Assembly: GCF_003144115.1 (NCBI RefSeq)
Contig: NW_020312002.1
Span: forward strand, 124,001 to 188,000
Reading direction: 5' to 3'
DNA length: 64,000 nt
From: Tilletiopsis washingtonensis
Taxonomy: Eukaryota; Basidiomycota; Exobasidiomycetes; Entylomatales
Shown here: positions 35,595 through 49,000 of the stretch, in pieces
Layout of the letters: each line of letters begins with the position of its first letter
Numbering within the stretch: the first letter of the stretch is position 1
Notes under the pieces: model-generated
Told to the model about the DNA's origin: nothing
Databases searched by the model: none
What the model saw: the letters and a program-made list of their open reading frames with translations, nothing else
Position numbers and translations under genes: made by a program

Positions 35595-35759
35595 ATGGCA
35601 CGACTTCGAAGCATGGCAGATACAGCGTGTGGATAGTGCATGGCGCAAGGCGCTCCGGGAGGGATGATTGATGAGTAAGGGTATGGAGAATGCGTCGGGG
35701 AAGGAGGCGAGCGTGGAATGTAAGTGAGGCATCGTGCAGCGCAGGGCGCAGCTGGGTCA

Positions 35760-38700
35760 TCAAGTGTGGTCGTCGAGCAATCGTCGTCTGCTCTCTTGCT
35801 CCTCGTCTTCGGCCGTCTCGGCAGGCGGATAGGCCGGACAGTGAGGCGTGTGGCGCACCGCCGGCAGCTCGAAGCGAGGTCCATCGGGCGTCTCGACGAG
35901 GTCGAGGAAGAGGAACATGGTGCGCAGATGGGCATTGGCCTTGAACGGCGAGAGCGCCAGCCATTCTAGTGCGCGGTTCCTAGGGCGAGCTGGGGCCTCA
36001 GCGATGCCGCAGACAGGCCAAGACGGGCGGCACTCACCAGGCTCGCTCGTACGGGCGAAGTCCAGGCTTGCCGCTCAGGCGCTGCTCCGTCCACGGCCAA
36101 GCGCGGCGATCGAGAATGTCGCTCTGGTCGTACTCGGTGCCCGCGCCCGTGAGGCGCGACGTGGGCGCCAGCGAAGCGTCGATGGTGTCGTACCTGCGCG
36201 TCTCGAGCTCAATGCCGTCACCGCAGCTGCGCAGCGTGCCGAGCGCCAGATGCACTGCCTCGTCGGAGCGCCGGCCGGGCAGCACTGGACGCGAAGAGGA
36301 CGGCGGAGGATCGAGGAAGGGGTTCGACGTCATGAGGCTGCCCTGTCGAGCGAAGACGAGCATGTCGAGGTGGAAGTACAGGCGGTTGAGCGTGCCGCGC
36401 GTGAAGAAGCCTTTCGTGCCTTGCTTGAGCCACAGGCCATGCTCGTCGAGGTATGCCTCGAGGCGCCTGCGACCCATGGGCGTGTACGCGATGCTGCCGG
36501 GAAAATGCGGCGAGAAGGCGGTGCGCTGCTTCGTGAGCGCCGGATAGTCGGCGGCGTTCATGCGCCAGAGATCGTCCCAGTAGAGCCACCACCAGCGATG
36601 CACCTCGCTGACTTGCAGGTGCTGCATGCGCTCATACAGCAGCGCCACGCTCGCTGGATACCGGCGCGGCAGCTCGCGCACGACGCGCGCACATGCCGCT
36701 CGCGAAAAGGCACGGCGCAGCTCGGCGAGCGAGAGGCCCGGCGCATCGAAGATGTCGGTCAGGAAGGCGTACGAGAGCACAGCTTGCTTGGCCGACGCCT
36801 CGGCGGCGAACGACGAGCGATACGCCTGAAGCGCCTCCTGCACACCTGCCACGCGCGCCTCGACGAGCGCAGCATTGTCGCGCAGAAAGTGCAGCAGCGC
36901 AGCAGTGGGTTGAAAGTCATCGTGCAGCCCGATGGCCAGCGAAGCGTCGACGACGAGCAGCTCGCGCACACGCGTGATCCCCTCGGGGTCCTGTCGTCGG
37001 CCGTCCGAGTAGTCGAGCGTGACGTGAAAGCCAGACGCGAACGGCTTGCTGTCGGCGTCGTCGCTTCCGAGGCTCTTGCGATGCACGCGCAGCACGCCAG
37101 CGGTGTAGGCGACAGGCATGGCGAGCGTGTACTTGCGCTTCGCCTCGGCGGGCGTTCCCAGTCGTGCGAGGAAGTCGAGCCCGCGCCGTTGCGGTCTGCT
37201 GCGCACCGCACCTCCGACAGCGACGTTCTCGACGTGCGGCGCGCGTACCTGCTGTCCGTCCAGCGCACGCAGAGCCATGCGCACCGAGCGGCGAGATTGG
37301 ACCTCCGCGCTCTCGTTTTGCGCCACGAACGCCTCCAGCTCAGCCAGCGTCTGCAGCTGATGCGTCTCCTCGGCCTGTTGGTCGTAGCGCATGACGAGCG
37401 TTGGCGGAAAGGGCACGAGAAACACCTTGCCGAAGAAGCTCGACACGCCCTCGGGAAACGGCGGATGCAGCGGACGCCAGTAGGCATCGGGGCCGGCGAA
37501 GTGCGTCTGGATCGTCTCGATGGCTCGCTCCCAGCGCTGTGCACGCTCGGATCGCAGCTCCTCGACCCAGGAGCGGTAGGCGTCGATGCCGATGGCCTTG
37601 AGCAGCTTGATGTTCTCGACGTGCCGCTCGGCCGCCGAGCCCTGGAACCAGAGCATATACGGCGGCCACTCGTCGGCGGTGGCGAACGCGACGACCTTGT
37701 CGGGCGGCATGTGGTACGACACGCCGCAGAGCAAGATCGTCGAGAGCGTCTCCTCCCACACGCGTCGCTTGATGTGCTTCGGCACGTCGAGCGCAGGCGA
37801 GAAGATGTCGATGCTGAAGTCGAGGCGTGCCTGCCAGCGCTTGATGAGGTGCTCCATCCAGCCGGCGCCGGCGAGGGCGAAGTAAATGTTGCCGGCGTAG
37901 GAGAGCGCCTGGATGAGATAGAGGATCGTCGTGTTGTACACCGTCGAGCCCTGCACCTGCAGCGCCACCAGCAGACCGATCACGGCCGTGAAGACGTAGC
38001 CCGCTCGTGAGACCTGAAAGACGGCGCGTCAGCCATCTACCCCAGCGAGAAGGATCCGCTCGACTCACAAGCTCTGAGCGATTGCTGATTTTGTCAGCGA
38101 ATGGCCGCGTGACGAGGTGTCCGGCGAGCAGCAGCGACATGAGCACGATGAGTGTGCTCTGCTGCACCACGAGCATCGTCTTTGTCGGCATGTGCCGGAA
38201 GAGGCAGTTGCGCGGACTGACGAGGCTGACGACGACGATGTTGCTGAACTTGAAGCAGAGGATGTAGAGCGGCTTGTCTGCAACGACGTGTCAGACTCGC
38301 GCTCGCAACGCATGGTGTGTAGGACTCACAGTAGCCCCAGCGCCGACGGTAGGCATTGTACATGAAGTTCAGCGGGCTCTTGTCGCGATTCAGCAAGCGC
38401 ACGTATTCGGCATCGCGCTCCGCCTCGGTGCGGCGTGTGCCGAGCTCGTTGAAGTTGCTGACGCGCGGCAGGTGGCGCTTGAGCGTCGTGGCGAGCAGGT
38501 AGGGATAGGCGAAGGTGTACAGCAGCATCGTGATGGCCGCCAGTGGCATGAGCAGCCAGGCGAAGTTGAATTCGTCGCGCTGCAATGTCGTGCTCCAGCA
38601 GAAGTCGTCGGTGCCTCGCGTCGTCTCGCTGGCGTCGGTGCGCAGAGCAGGAACGCCAGTGGCGAGCGCCGCCTGTGCGTCGGCGGGCCAGAAGTCGGCT

Positions 38701-40826
38701 TGCCACGTGAGCGTGTCGAGCGCGAGCTTGGAAAGCGGAATGTAGAGCACCGAGAGAGTGAAGACGACGAGGATGTTGGCGAGCTTCGAACCCATGCGCT
38801 GCGATGTGAAGAGCCACGGCTGCGAGCCGAAGCCCTCGATGGAGTAGTTTGGGTTCAATGTACGGGTCGTGCGCCAGAAACGCCACAGCAGCAGCAGCGC
38901 GATCGAGAGGAAGATGCAAAGCCAGAGCAGCGCCTTGCCGAAGAGCGAGACGAAGTCGAGCGCCAGAAAGGATGGCAGCGTGTGCAGCAGAAAGCGGCGC
39001 ACTCGCGAGCCCGTCGTCGGATCCTCTGGTGTGCCGATCGGCTCGTCAAAGTGCAGCTGCAGCGCCATGAGCTGCGCAAAGTCGGCCAGCAGGCCGAGGC
39101 GGAAGATGCCGGCAGCGAAAGCACTGCCTTCGATGCCGATGATGAAGTCGACGACTGTGCCCAGGATAGAGCCGACGCCGGGCAGCATGGCGAGTACGCC
39201 ACCGGGAGGCGCACGCGGGCCGACTGCGTTCGACTTGAGTTCGTCGAGCGAGGAGGTGCGCAGCAGCATCAGCGGCGGGAACATGTCGAGACGCGTGCGC
39301 GGCGATGTCGCAGTCGAGAGCAGCGAGGTGGCAGGTGAGGCCTCACCCTCCTCTTTCTCCTTCTCCTCCGCTTCCAACGCTTCGCCTGCCGCCTCGCTCT
39401 TCTCTCGCATGGCAGTCTCCGGCACACAAAGCTGGCCACCCGCTACTTCGAGTGTGCGTCTCCGCTTGCGCTTCGTCAGCTCATAGCCACAGAGCCGCGC
39501 CTCCTCGCTCGAGGCGAGTGTGCGCGCATCGGAGAAGCGAGGCAGCGGGAAGCGTGCGGCGTCGTCAAGGTAGGCATCGAGCACGGGCAAATGCAGCGGC
39601 GGCGCTGTACGCGCGAAGACGGCGGCTGATGAGTGTGCTTGAGGCAGGTCTGAGGCGGATGGCCGACGTGTAGCTGGGCCGTCGATGTGCGCTGCAGTCT
39701 CGAAGCGCAGCAGTGCCTCAGGAAGCTTCTCTGCCAGCTGCGTTCCGAGGTAGCGCGAGTGCACTGGCAGTCCGTCCAGCTCTTCGATCTTCTGAGCATG
39801 TGTTTTGCTCCAAGAAGATAGCTTCGTGCTCTCGAGCATCGAGGACTTGCACTTGAGACTGCTGGCGACTAGCGTCTCCTCCTCGGCCGTGCTGAGCTCG
39901 GACGAAGGCACCAACGTCGCCTCTCGCTGCGCGCTTCGCTGAGCCTCTTGCAGAGATGCTGGTGGCGCGAGCGCCGCTGAAACAGCACGGGGTGGCGCGA
40001 TGCGCGAGAAGAGCGCACCGGCAGTGTCGATGTCCGGCGAAGGGACTGAAATGCGGTTGCCTCGTCTAGGCTCCGACTCTCGCCGTCTGGCGCTCGGAGG
40101 CTGCGGCTCCTCCTCAGCCTTGCGTTCCAGCAGGCCAGACACTGCCTGTCCCTCCAGTCGCTGTGCGCTCTCTCGTGCGCCCGACGAAAGCGGCGTCCAA
40201 TCCCAGGCGCCTACTCGACCACGCTGTATCCGCTCTCCATCTTCAGCAGGTCGCTGCGTGTGCACGGACGCAGTCGCCGATAGTGCCGCCCCCTCGACGG
40301 ATGGCGGACGAGACGCGTGAGGCTGTGCGCTGTCGGCGAACGGATCAGGCAAAGCGGTAGCTGGAGGAGCTGCAGGCGAGGCGAGCGCCGCGGGCGAGGC
40401 AGCGACGTGGGCGCGCAGCAGGAACGGCGCGGCTGGTGCGGCCTTTCTGTCCGAGCTGAGTGCCGGTGACGCTGGTGCGGCCGATGGCGCAGCAGGCGGG
40501 CGTGATGACGGAGCAGCGCTCGAAGAGGCTGCGGCGGGCATAGAGATGCTAGAGGGCAGCGCAGCGACTGAGCTGCGCGCCGTGGAGCTGGCTGCCTGCT
40601 GCCGCATCGCTGAGCCCGACGACTGCGCCTCTTGCCCCGCACTCGACCGTGCGCCTGCTGTGCTGCCAAACACATGCCGATCGCTAGCGCTGCGCGGCTG
40701 TTGCTCCCTCGGCGACGTCGGAGCAGGAGCAGCGCCTGCGCCCTCGAAGGCCGCAATGCGCGCCGCCAGAGCCGGTGCTGGCGCTGAGCGCCGCGGCGCG
40801 CGAGGCGCGGAGGAGGGTGGAGGCAT
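35760..40826 (-). CDS. Large multi-pass membrane protein of unknown function
   Basis: Exons are 40826-38330, 38277-38069, 38013-36038 and 35979-35760; 1633 aa. The first 520 residues or so are Ala/Ser/Pro-rich and disordered. From about 540 to 960 there are many hydrophobic segments, for example VLAMLPGVGSILGTVVDFII, LLWLCIFLSIALLLLWRFW, LANILVVFTLSVLYIPLSKL, MPLAAITMLLYTFAYPYLL, STLIVLMSLLLAGHL and YVFTAVIGLLVAL. A largely soluble C-terminal region of about 650 residues follows, with aromatic-rich stretches such as RWWWLYWDDLWRM. I do not recognise the family. The overall plan suggests a basidiomycete plasma- or endomembrane protein. Frame closes at all three 52-58 nt introns. Confidence 0.85.
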
Positions 40827-41345
40827 GGCAGTGATCTAGAGGGAGCGCGGCGACGGTGGCGGCATGGTTCTGCGCTGTGTGGTGAAGCGTGGATGAGGGA
40901 TACGCGAAGGAAGATGAGAGGGAGAGGTGGTGGTGAGGGCGAGAAAGGGAGCACTGTGTGGAGAGGAGAGGCGCTCCCCGCACTTCGGCGGGCCAAGGCA
41001 ACGGCTCGGCACGCGCACACGGCACGGCAACCAACAGATGCGCCCCTGACGCGAGGCGCGCGTGTGCCTGATCGGCGCCGCGGCGGCGGGCCGGCCGCCG
41101 GCGGCTGCGTCATGAGATGCGCATGCGCCTTCGAGGCGCGCCGAGCCGGCGGCGCGTGCATGTTCATCACCCTCATCATCCTCCTTCGCCCGCATCTCTG
41201 CGCCCTGCGTCTTGCGCCCTTGCGCCTCTGCTCTGCGCCCTCGCACGGCTGCGCGTCCCGAGCGTGCGCCTCTGCATCGTGCTTCCGCTGTCTTCTCGTC
41301 TCTTTCGCCTCGACGCCTCACCGCCTCGGCGCTTCACCTGCAGCC
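40827..41345. promoter_or_regulatory. Divergent promoter region (membrane protein / MOSC gene)
   Basis: This 519-bp head-to-head gap has a CT-rich plus-strand leader (about 41160-41340) before the MOSC start and a CT-rich minus-strand leader (about 40850-40960). No gene is seen. Confidence 0.55.
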
Positions 41346-42937
41346 ATGGCACGCGGCCTGCTGCAGGCCGACGATCCACTGGCGCATCTCCTCTCGCCAG
41401 CATTCCGTACACAGCTGCTCTCACACGCACTCGTACTGCTAGCATTCCTCCTGCTAGCGTACGCATGGGGCACCATCTCTCCTCGATTCTCGGCCCTCTC
41501 CGCGCCAAAGCAGCCGCGAGCGAGGCAGGAGCGATGGCAGTGCATCGCCAAGGTCGACGAGCTGTGGGTGTATCCGGTGAAGAGCTGCCGGGGCACGAAG
41601 CTCGACGAGGCAGACGTGACCAAGAAAGGGTGGGACATGGATCGCAGATGGATCGTGTGGGATGTGAAGCGCGAGAAGGGCATTAGCCTGCGAGAGGAGC
41701 CGAGAGTGAGTGCAGCGAAGGGAGCGGAAAGCTAGGCAAGGAGGCGCACATGGAGGGATGGGGAGGCGGCAGCAGACACCGCGATGCAGATGCAGGGCAG
41801 TGCTCGCTGCTTCCGCGCAGAGGCATGACGTAGCGTCGTCCTCGACGTCGCACACAGCTGCGAAGACACGGGCACAGAACAGCGGATCTGCAGCTGCAGG
41901 AGCGCCGACCTCGCTGACTCGCATGCCTCGCAGCTTGCGCTCATCGCGCCCACGCTCGACTTCGCTTCTGAGCAACTGCATCTGCGCTATTCCGACTCTT
42001 CCTCCGTTCTCTCCGTCGCTCTGCACCCGTCCTCCGCCACGCTCGCTACCTGGGCCTCGCTGCGCGTGCCCATGTACGGCGACGGCGGCACCGGACGTAT
42101 CGTGCCGGACGCCAGCGCCTGGCTTGCCCAGCATCTCGGCTACGAATGCCATTTGCTGCAATTCGATCCGGCCGGTGAGGAGCGTGCCGCCTTCCCGCTC
42201 TTCCGGAAGCCGAACGACTGGGAGAGCTGGGCCCGAGAGAGGAAGGAGGAGGTGGAGGGCAAGCGAGGCATCGAGTTTCAGGTGCGTCTCTTCTCCCTTC
42301 CAAGCGGGAGAGCGGCGAGACTGAAGCCGGCGAGCAGGATGAATATCCGTTCCTCGTCGCAACGCAGGAGTCTCTCTCCGCGCTGCGTACACAGCTCGTC
42401 GACGCCGTGCGCTCCGACACCGACGGCATTGGCGGCGCGCCCATTCGGAATCTCGATCGCGACAAGTGGGCTGCGCGCCTCGACGACGCCGACGCGCAGC
42501 TGAGCATGCAGCGCTTCCGACCCAACATCGTGCTTTCCTCTCTCGACGCCGACGCTACGTACGCCGCATACGACGAGGATGAATGGGATCAGCTGCGCAT
42601 CGTACGCGCCTCGTCGAACGATCACTCTGCGCGCGAGGCATGCTCGCACGAGACCTGCTCGCTCCCTCCGTCGACGCGCAGCAGCATCGTGCTGCATCTC
42701 ATCGCGCGCTGCCAGCGCTGCCTCCTGACGTCGGTCGACCCCGAGACGGCCGAGAAAGACGTGCAGGTGCCTCTGGCGCTGCTCCGACGTAGCCGAATGC
42801 GCCTCAAGACGCCCGGCAAGCGCGAGGGCCCGTGCTTTGGCGTGTACGCCGTGCCGGAGTCGACGGGCGAGGTGCGCGTCGGGGATCAGGTGTGGGTGCG
42901 ATGGCGCGACGAGAGCGAAGAAGGAAAAGGAGAATGA
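41346..42937 (+). CDS. Membrane-anchored MOSC-domain protein (mARC-like)
   Basis: Exons are 41346-41705, 41934-42281 and 42338-42937; 435 aa. A single hydrophobic N-terminal segment (HALVLLAFLLLAYAWG, about 25-45) suggests a membrane anchor. The MOSC N-terminal beta-barrel begins VDELWVYPVKSCRG and continues GWDMDRRWIVWD. The C-terminal MOSC domain contains RFRPNIV, then CQRCLLTSVDPETAE with the conserved Cys expected to bind molybdenum cofactor, and GEVRVGDQVWVRW. Members such as mitochondrial amidoxime-reducing component reduce N-hydroxylated compounds; the substrate here is unknown. Intron 1 is 228 nt, intron 2 is 56 nt, both phase 0. The stop lies 144 bp from the converging SEN1 stop. Confidence 0.92.
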
Positions 42938-43081
42938 AAGGGACGATGTTGCATTATCGAGCGCTTGATGAAGGGGACGCCACAGCGAGACATGAATGAT
43001 GTGAGTACGCGGCAGAGAATGATGATGATGACGAGCGCAAGAGAGAGAGAGAGAGATACAGGGATGGAGGATGCGCGCTTG

Positions 43082-46000
43082 TCAGGGCGCGCCAGGCTTC
43101 CGTTTCGGAGGAGGCTTCTTTTTGACGAAGAGGCTGCCAAGCGCAGCAGCGCTTGGACCGGCAGGGCGAGAAGCAGCAGCAGCAGGGGCGACGGCGGGAC
43201 GTGACGGTCCTGCCTGCTGCTGCTGCTGCTGCGCCGGCGGCCGGTACTGCTGCTGCTGTTGCTGCTGCTGCGCCTGCTGCTGGGCGCGACGCTCGCGCTT
43301 CTGCTGGTTCTTCGAGAGCGGCGGCGGCGTCGGGTTTGCAGAGCGGATGACGGGCGGCGCAGAAGGACGAGACGTGTCGACGTTGCGCGCCTTCCACTGC
43401 TGCAGGCGCTGTGCATGCGACTGCTGCTGCGCCGACTGCTGCTGCGCGTACTGCGCAGGCGGCTGCGATGGCCGTACCGGCGCAGCGTCGATGCGCGGGC
43501 GCTTCGGAGGCGGGCCTGGAGCAGGGCCGGGCGGGACCGACGCCGACGGCGGCGGAGGCGGAGCGGGAATGACCGGCGGCGTGCCGGAAGGCGACGGAGG
43601 GCGCGAGCGCTTGACACCTGCAGGCGACGCTTTGCTCGAGGCCGGCGTCTGCTTGCGAAGCTGCGCCGGCGTCATGGCGCCTGCGCTCGTCGGCACAGCT
43701 GCTGCTGCAGCTGTGGCGCTCTTGCGAGGCGCAGGCGAGGCAGAGGTGCTCGGCAGGCTCTTGCGCGGCGCGGCCTGCGCAGCGAGCATGCTGAACGTCG
43801 TCGGCACAACCGATGAGAGCACGCCCAACTGGTCGGCGTGCGAGACGAGCGTGCCCCAGAGCGCGTCGGTGCGCAGCAGCTTTGCGCAGCCGATGACGAA
43901 GACGTTGCTCTTTGCGCGCGTGAGAGCGACGTTGACGCGGCGCCGGTCGCTGAGGAAGCCGACGGCATTCGTGCGCACGGCAGAGAGGATGATGACGTCC
44001 TTCTCCTGGCCCTGGAAGCCGTCGACGGTGTTGAAGTCGACGACGTCCGTGACGTCAGGGCCGAAGCGTGCGAGGAACGTGCGCTTGAGCTCGAAGACCT
44101 GCTCCTTGTACATCGTCACGACGCCGACGCGGTAGTCGAGGTCCTTGCTGTAGCGACGCGCTTCGGCCTTCAGCCGCTCGTAGAGCGCAGCTGCAATCTG
44201 CGCCTCCTCGCTGTTGACGACGGAGTGTCCGCGCGCCGAGCGCTCTGCGCCACGGTACGCGTCGAAGAAGCGGAAGGGCTTGAGCAGCGTCTCCTTATGC
44301 CATGGCTGCGCCGTGAGCTCGGCCATGCCGGGCCCGTCGCTGAGCTTCGAGTCGTAGAAGACGCGCGAGGGAAACGACGAGATGAGCGGGTGCATCCGGT
44401 ACTGGATGCTGAGCAGGTACACCGAGCTGCTCGCCGCCTCGAAGATGCGCACGAAGAGCGACTGCGCGTACTTGAGGCGCTGCGCGCGCTGCGAGATGAC
44501 TGTCGGCGGCAGCTGATTCGGATCGCCGACGAGGATGGCGCGCCGGCAGCCGTAGCGCAGCGGGATGAGCGAGCTCAGCTCCACCGCCTGCGCCGCTTCG
44601 TCGATGACGACGGTCTCAAAGTCGAAGGGCAGCTGCCCGAGCAGCGGATGGCCGGCGCCTGCAAGCGTCGTGCAGACGACGTCGGCGTCGGCGAGGATCT
44701 CGTACTGCACGCGGCGACGGTCGGCCTCGGCCTGGCGCGCGCGCGTCTGGCGCTGATCCTTTGCCTCGTCGAGGCGGCTCATCGCAGCCATGCGTCGGGC
44801 AGACAGGTTCTTGACCTCGGCCTGCAGCTGCCCGATGCGCGCTGCGTTGCCGCCGCCGTTGGCGCGCTCCGTCTCGAGCTCGTGCAGCTTCGCCTCCTTC
44901 TCGTCGCGCAGAGACTTGATCTCGGCGTGGATGACGGAGGGATCCTGCGGCGCGCCGGTCTCACCCGACGTGCTGTGCGCAGCGAGGCGCGCCTCGAGCA
45001 GTGCGTCGAGCGAGATGTGCTTGACGCCGACGTTCATTGTCTCCTCGCGGCCGACGCGCACGACAACGGGCTTGACGATCTTGCCGTCGCGGCTGCGGAA
45101 GCCCTGCTGCGCGCGTCGAGCAACCTCGTCGATGGCGGCGTTTGACGGAGCGCAGAGCAGGATCTTCCTCTTCGGCTCGCGCACGCCGGCACGGCCAGCC
45201 TGCACCGATGTCGCAGGCGCACGGCGTGTCGCGATGAAGTGCGCGACGAGGCTGCAGATCGTCTTCGTCTTGCCGGTGCCCGGCGGGCCCTGGATGAGCG
45301 AGATGCCCTTCTCCGAGCTCATGGCGCCGATGATTGCCTCGGCCTGCGGCCTGTTGACGGCGTGCTGCGCCATGACGGCCTCGATGTCGGCGTTCGGGAT
45401 CGGAGAGCGTGACGCAGCGCGGCCGTGCAGCACGTCGCCGACGAGATCGAAGTCGGCAAAGGCCATAAGCGCGGCGCACTCGCGGTGCAGCGTCGTGAGG
45501 GCGAAGAGCTTGCCGAGCTGCCAGCGTGAGCCGGGCACGAGCGCAGAGCCGACTCCCTGACGATCCGAAGCGATGCAGCAGCGCAGAGTGACGCCGCTGT
45601 TGCCGTGGCCGGAGCGGAAGGCCTCGACCTTGGCAAGCACGGTGCGCGCCTGCTGCGGTGCGACCGCGGAAGCGCCGGCAAGCTCGCTCAGGTAGACGAC
45701 GTCGGTGTCCATCAGGCGGAAGCCCTTCGGACCGCTGCTGATGAGGCCGGCGGGCAGGCTCGCAGTGAGGTCGATGAAGCCGTCGACCGAAGAGCGGCTG
45801 ACAATCTCGACGTTGATGGGCCGCTTCTCCGGTGCGCCGCGCGCAATCTCCTCCTTGGCGTTCTGCAGCTCTGCCCACGACTCGAGGAGCAGCATGGGCC
45901 CGAAGACATTGGCGTACTGCTCCGCCGATGTGAAGCCGGCAGCCGGCACTGGCAGAAAGCGCGCTGGAGGCTGCCCTGGCAGCGTCGGAGGCTCCTCGCC

Positions 46001-49000
46001 GTCGACGTGGAAGGGCCACGAGAGGATCGAGCGGTGCAGCTGGCCAAAGTCGGCTGGCGCACGGAGACGACGCTTCCGCTCTGCCTCGGCTCGCTCGCGT
46101 GCGAGATCCTCGGCGCGCGTGTCGTGGAGCATCATTGTGCGACGAGGAGGGGCTGCAGCAGTGACAGCAGCAGCCCTGCGCATCTTGATCGGCGACTTGG
46201 CCTTGCGCCCGGTGAGCGCAGCGAGGCCCTTTGCCTGATCGCCATCTTCCTCGTCGTCAGAGCTCGACTCGCTCGTCGAGTCGCTGGCAGGAGCTGCTGT
46301 CGTCGCTTTGCGCAGGCCACCCTCCGGCTGAGCGCCAGTGACGGTGCTGTACGCGGCGGGCGCCTTGATGGGCGCAGCGAGATCGCGGTCCGACGGCAGG
46401 CGCGGGCGCTGGTTGACGTTGTTCGGCCGGAAGATGACCTGCCGCTGCGCGGCAAAGTCGTGGCGCATCGTCGAGAGCAGGCCGCCGCTGGCCTTCGGCG
46501 CGGCAGCACGTGCACCGGCTGGCTGGTACTTGTTCGCCGACGGACGAGGCGCAGCGGGCGCAGCAGGACGAGACGGCGGCGTCGGCAGAGCGTCGACGTC
46601 GATGGGCTTCGCCTTTGCCCACGAGAGCTTCTGCTGCTTCATGCGCCGCTTACGCTCCTGCGATGCAGACAGCGCAGCGCTCTGGCTCGCTTGCCAGAAG
46701 CTCGAGACTGTCGTCGGCGAGTCCTTGTGGTCCGCAGAGCGAGCAACGGATGACGGAGCCGACTGAGCGGGCGGCGTGACAATCTGGAAGTCGTCCTCGT
46801 CGTCTGAGATCTCGACGACGCTGCCGGCCGGGATGAGCAGGCCGCGCAGCTCCTGCAGCTCCGTCGTGCTGAGCAGCGTCTTGCGCCGGTCCGCGTCGGG
46901 CTCAGCGAGCTGCGCATCGATGAAGCCGAGCATGTTCTGCTGCACCGTCTTCGGCAGCGGCACGTCGTCCTTGAAGCGGTCGAGCGCCTTGACGATGTAG
47001 GCGCGCGTCTCGCTGAGGATCGCCTCGTTGTTCATGCGCAGCCTGCGACGATGTTCAGAGCAGCGCAGAGGGCGCGGCGCACGTGTCAGCTCACCAGTTG
47101 CATGCCTCCTCGAGCGGGAAAGCGAGGGCAGCGAAGATGAAGTCCTCCTCGTCGTCGTCGTGCTCCGGCAGGCTCTCGACGGCAGCGCGGATCGTCGCAG
47201 CGTGCTCGACCGTGTCGCAGGCGAAGAGCAGCACGTCACGGAACCAGGCGACGAGTTCCTCCTGCGCAAGCACACGGCTCCAGCTCGGCGTGTGCTTGAA
47301 GATCGAGGCAATGCTCTGGCACATCAGCGTCCATATAGAGGGGACGTGACGGCCGATTGCATCGCGCGCGGCGGACGAGTCGAGGTACGAGTGCGGCGTG
47401 CCATTGCGCAGCAGGCCTTCGAGCGGCGAGCAGAGCGCGTCGATGATGTCCGTGAAGGAGCGCACCATCCAGCGTGCGGCCTCGTTTGCCTCGACGAGCA
47501 GCGAGAGCGCGGCGACGAAGCGCGTGAGGTAATCCTGCAGTCCCTCGAGCGCGCGTGCCGGACTTGAGCGCAGCAGCGCCATGAAGCAGTCGGCGCGAGT
47601 CGACGCTTCGTCGAAGGTGGCGCGCACGACGTTGAGCGCAGCACGGTGCACGTCTTGCTCGGGCGAGAGGATCGCCGTGATGAGCGCAGCGGTGTGCTCG
47701 ACGCAGAGGCTCTGCAGGGCAGACTCGCGCCCTGCATCGCCGACGGCGACGAGCGCCGAAGAGAGCGCGCTTCGCTGAGTCCGCAGGGCGCGCGACAGCG
47801 AGAGGATGCTGGCCTTGAGCGCGCTGCGATACGACGCGAAGCCAGCGCTCCCCTTCGTCTCGGGCAGCATGTGCGTAGAGAGCGTCGGTTCGACGAAGAC
47901 GGATAGACGAGCGAGTGGCTGCAGAGTGTCAGTCTCGAGCGGCGAAGTGCGCGCCTCGTGCGCACGCACAGCGCGCCTCCTGCGCAGGCAGCACTCACTT
48001 CGAGGAAGAGGCTGGCATCCTCGTTGAAAGCCGCCTTTCCTTCGTTCCACATCTCCGGGCACAGCACCGGGCTGGGCCACGGCCCGGCAGCGGCTGCGAC
48101 GTAGACGTCTTCCGTGCGCTGCCCGTCGGGGTTGTGCACCGTCTCGGAGCCGTCGCTGCGCTTGCTTCGACGACGACGAGCACTCCACGCCTTGTTATGC
48201 GCGCGCGTGAGAGTGCTGAGCTCGCAGAAAGCCTCTTCAAGACGTGCGGCGTCGGAAGCGTAGATCTCGCTCATCAGCTGCAGTGCAGCAGCGCGCGCAG
48301 GTGCCGTCGATGGCAGAAGCGAGGAGCGAGCGGGCAGACGGCCGCGCAGCGCAAGCGATGCGATCGTCGAGGCGTACAGGCTCGAGACACGCAGTGCTGC
48401 GTCTGCTTCGTCGCTCTGCAGTGTCGTGCGCAGGATGGCGATGCCTTCTGCAGCACCGCGCAAGCGAGTCTCGTCGTCTACGTGGCCGGCCTGGCAGCGC
48501 TCGAGGCAGAAGTTGACGATGCGACGCAACGCCTCGTCATGCGCATCGAGAGCGCCGCCAGCGACGTCGCCGGAGCGGCTGCTGACAGGCAGACCGCGGA
48601 GCGAGGCGAGCAGCGGCATCGTCCAAGCGAGAGCGGCGTGCGGCGTTGCGTCGTTGTGCTCGCGCTCGAGGAGCGTCAGGAGCGCCGTGTTGCTGAGCAA
48701 GCCGCTGAGTGCGACGGCTGCACGCTCCGAGTCTCGACCGCCCTCCCACACGTCGGCCTTCTCCTTCTCGAGCAGCAGCGCGAAGCAGCGTAGCAGCTCG
48801 TGGAGGCGCTCCGGATCGCGCTCGCCGACGCTGGCAAGCAGCGGCTTCGCGAGTGAGGCGGACATTGGTGATGACGAGGATGCGAGCGTGGCAGCGATGG
48901 CGGTCCAGTCGTGCGCAGCGATGGCGATGCTGCTGCTGCTGCTGCCGTTGCGGCTGCTCGAAGCGACGGGATGCGCAGCTGTGGTGGTGGAGGTGCTGCT

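Noticed and set aside
35848-38010. 720-aa plus-strand open frame
   Set aside because: It is antisense to the membrane protein's soluble region, with no domain and no leader.
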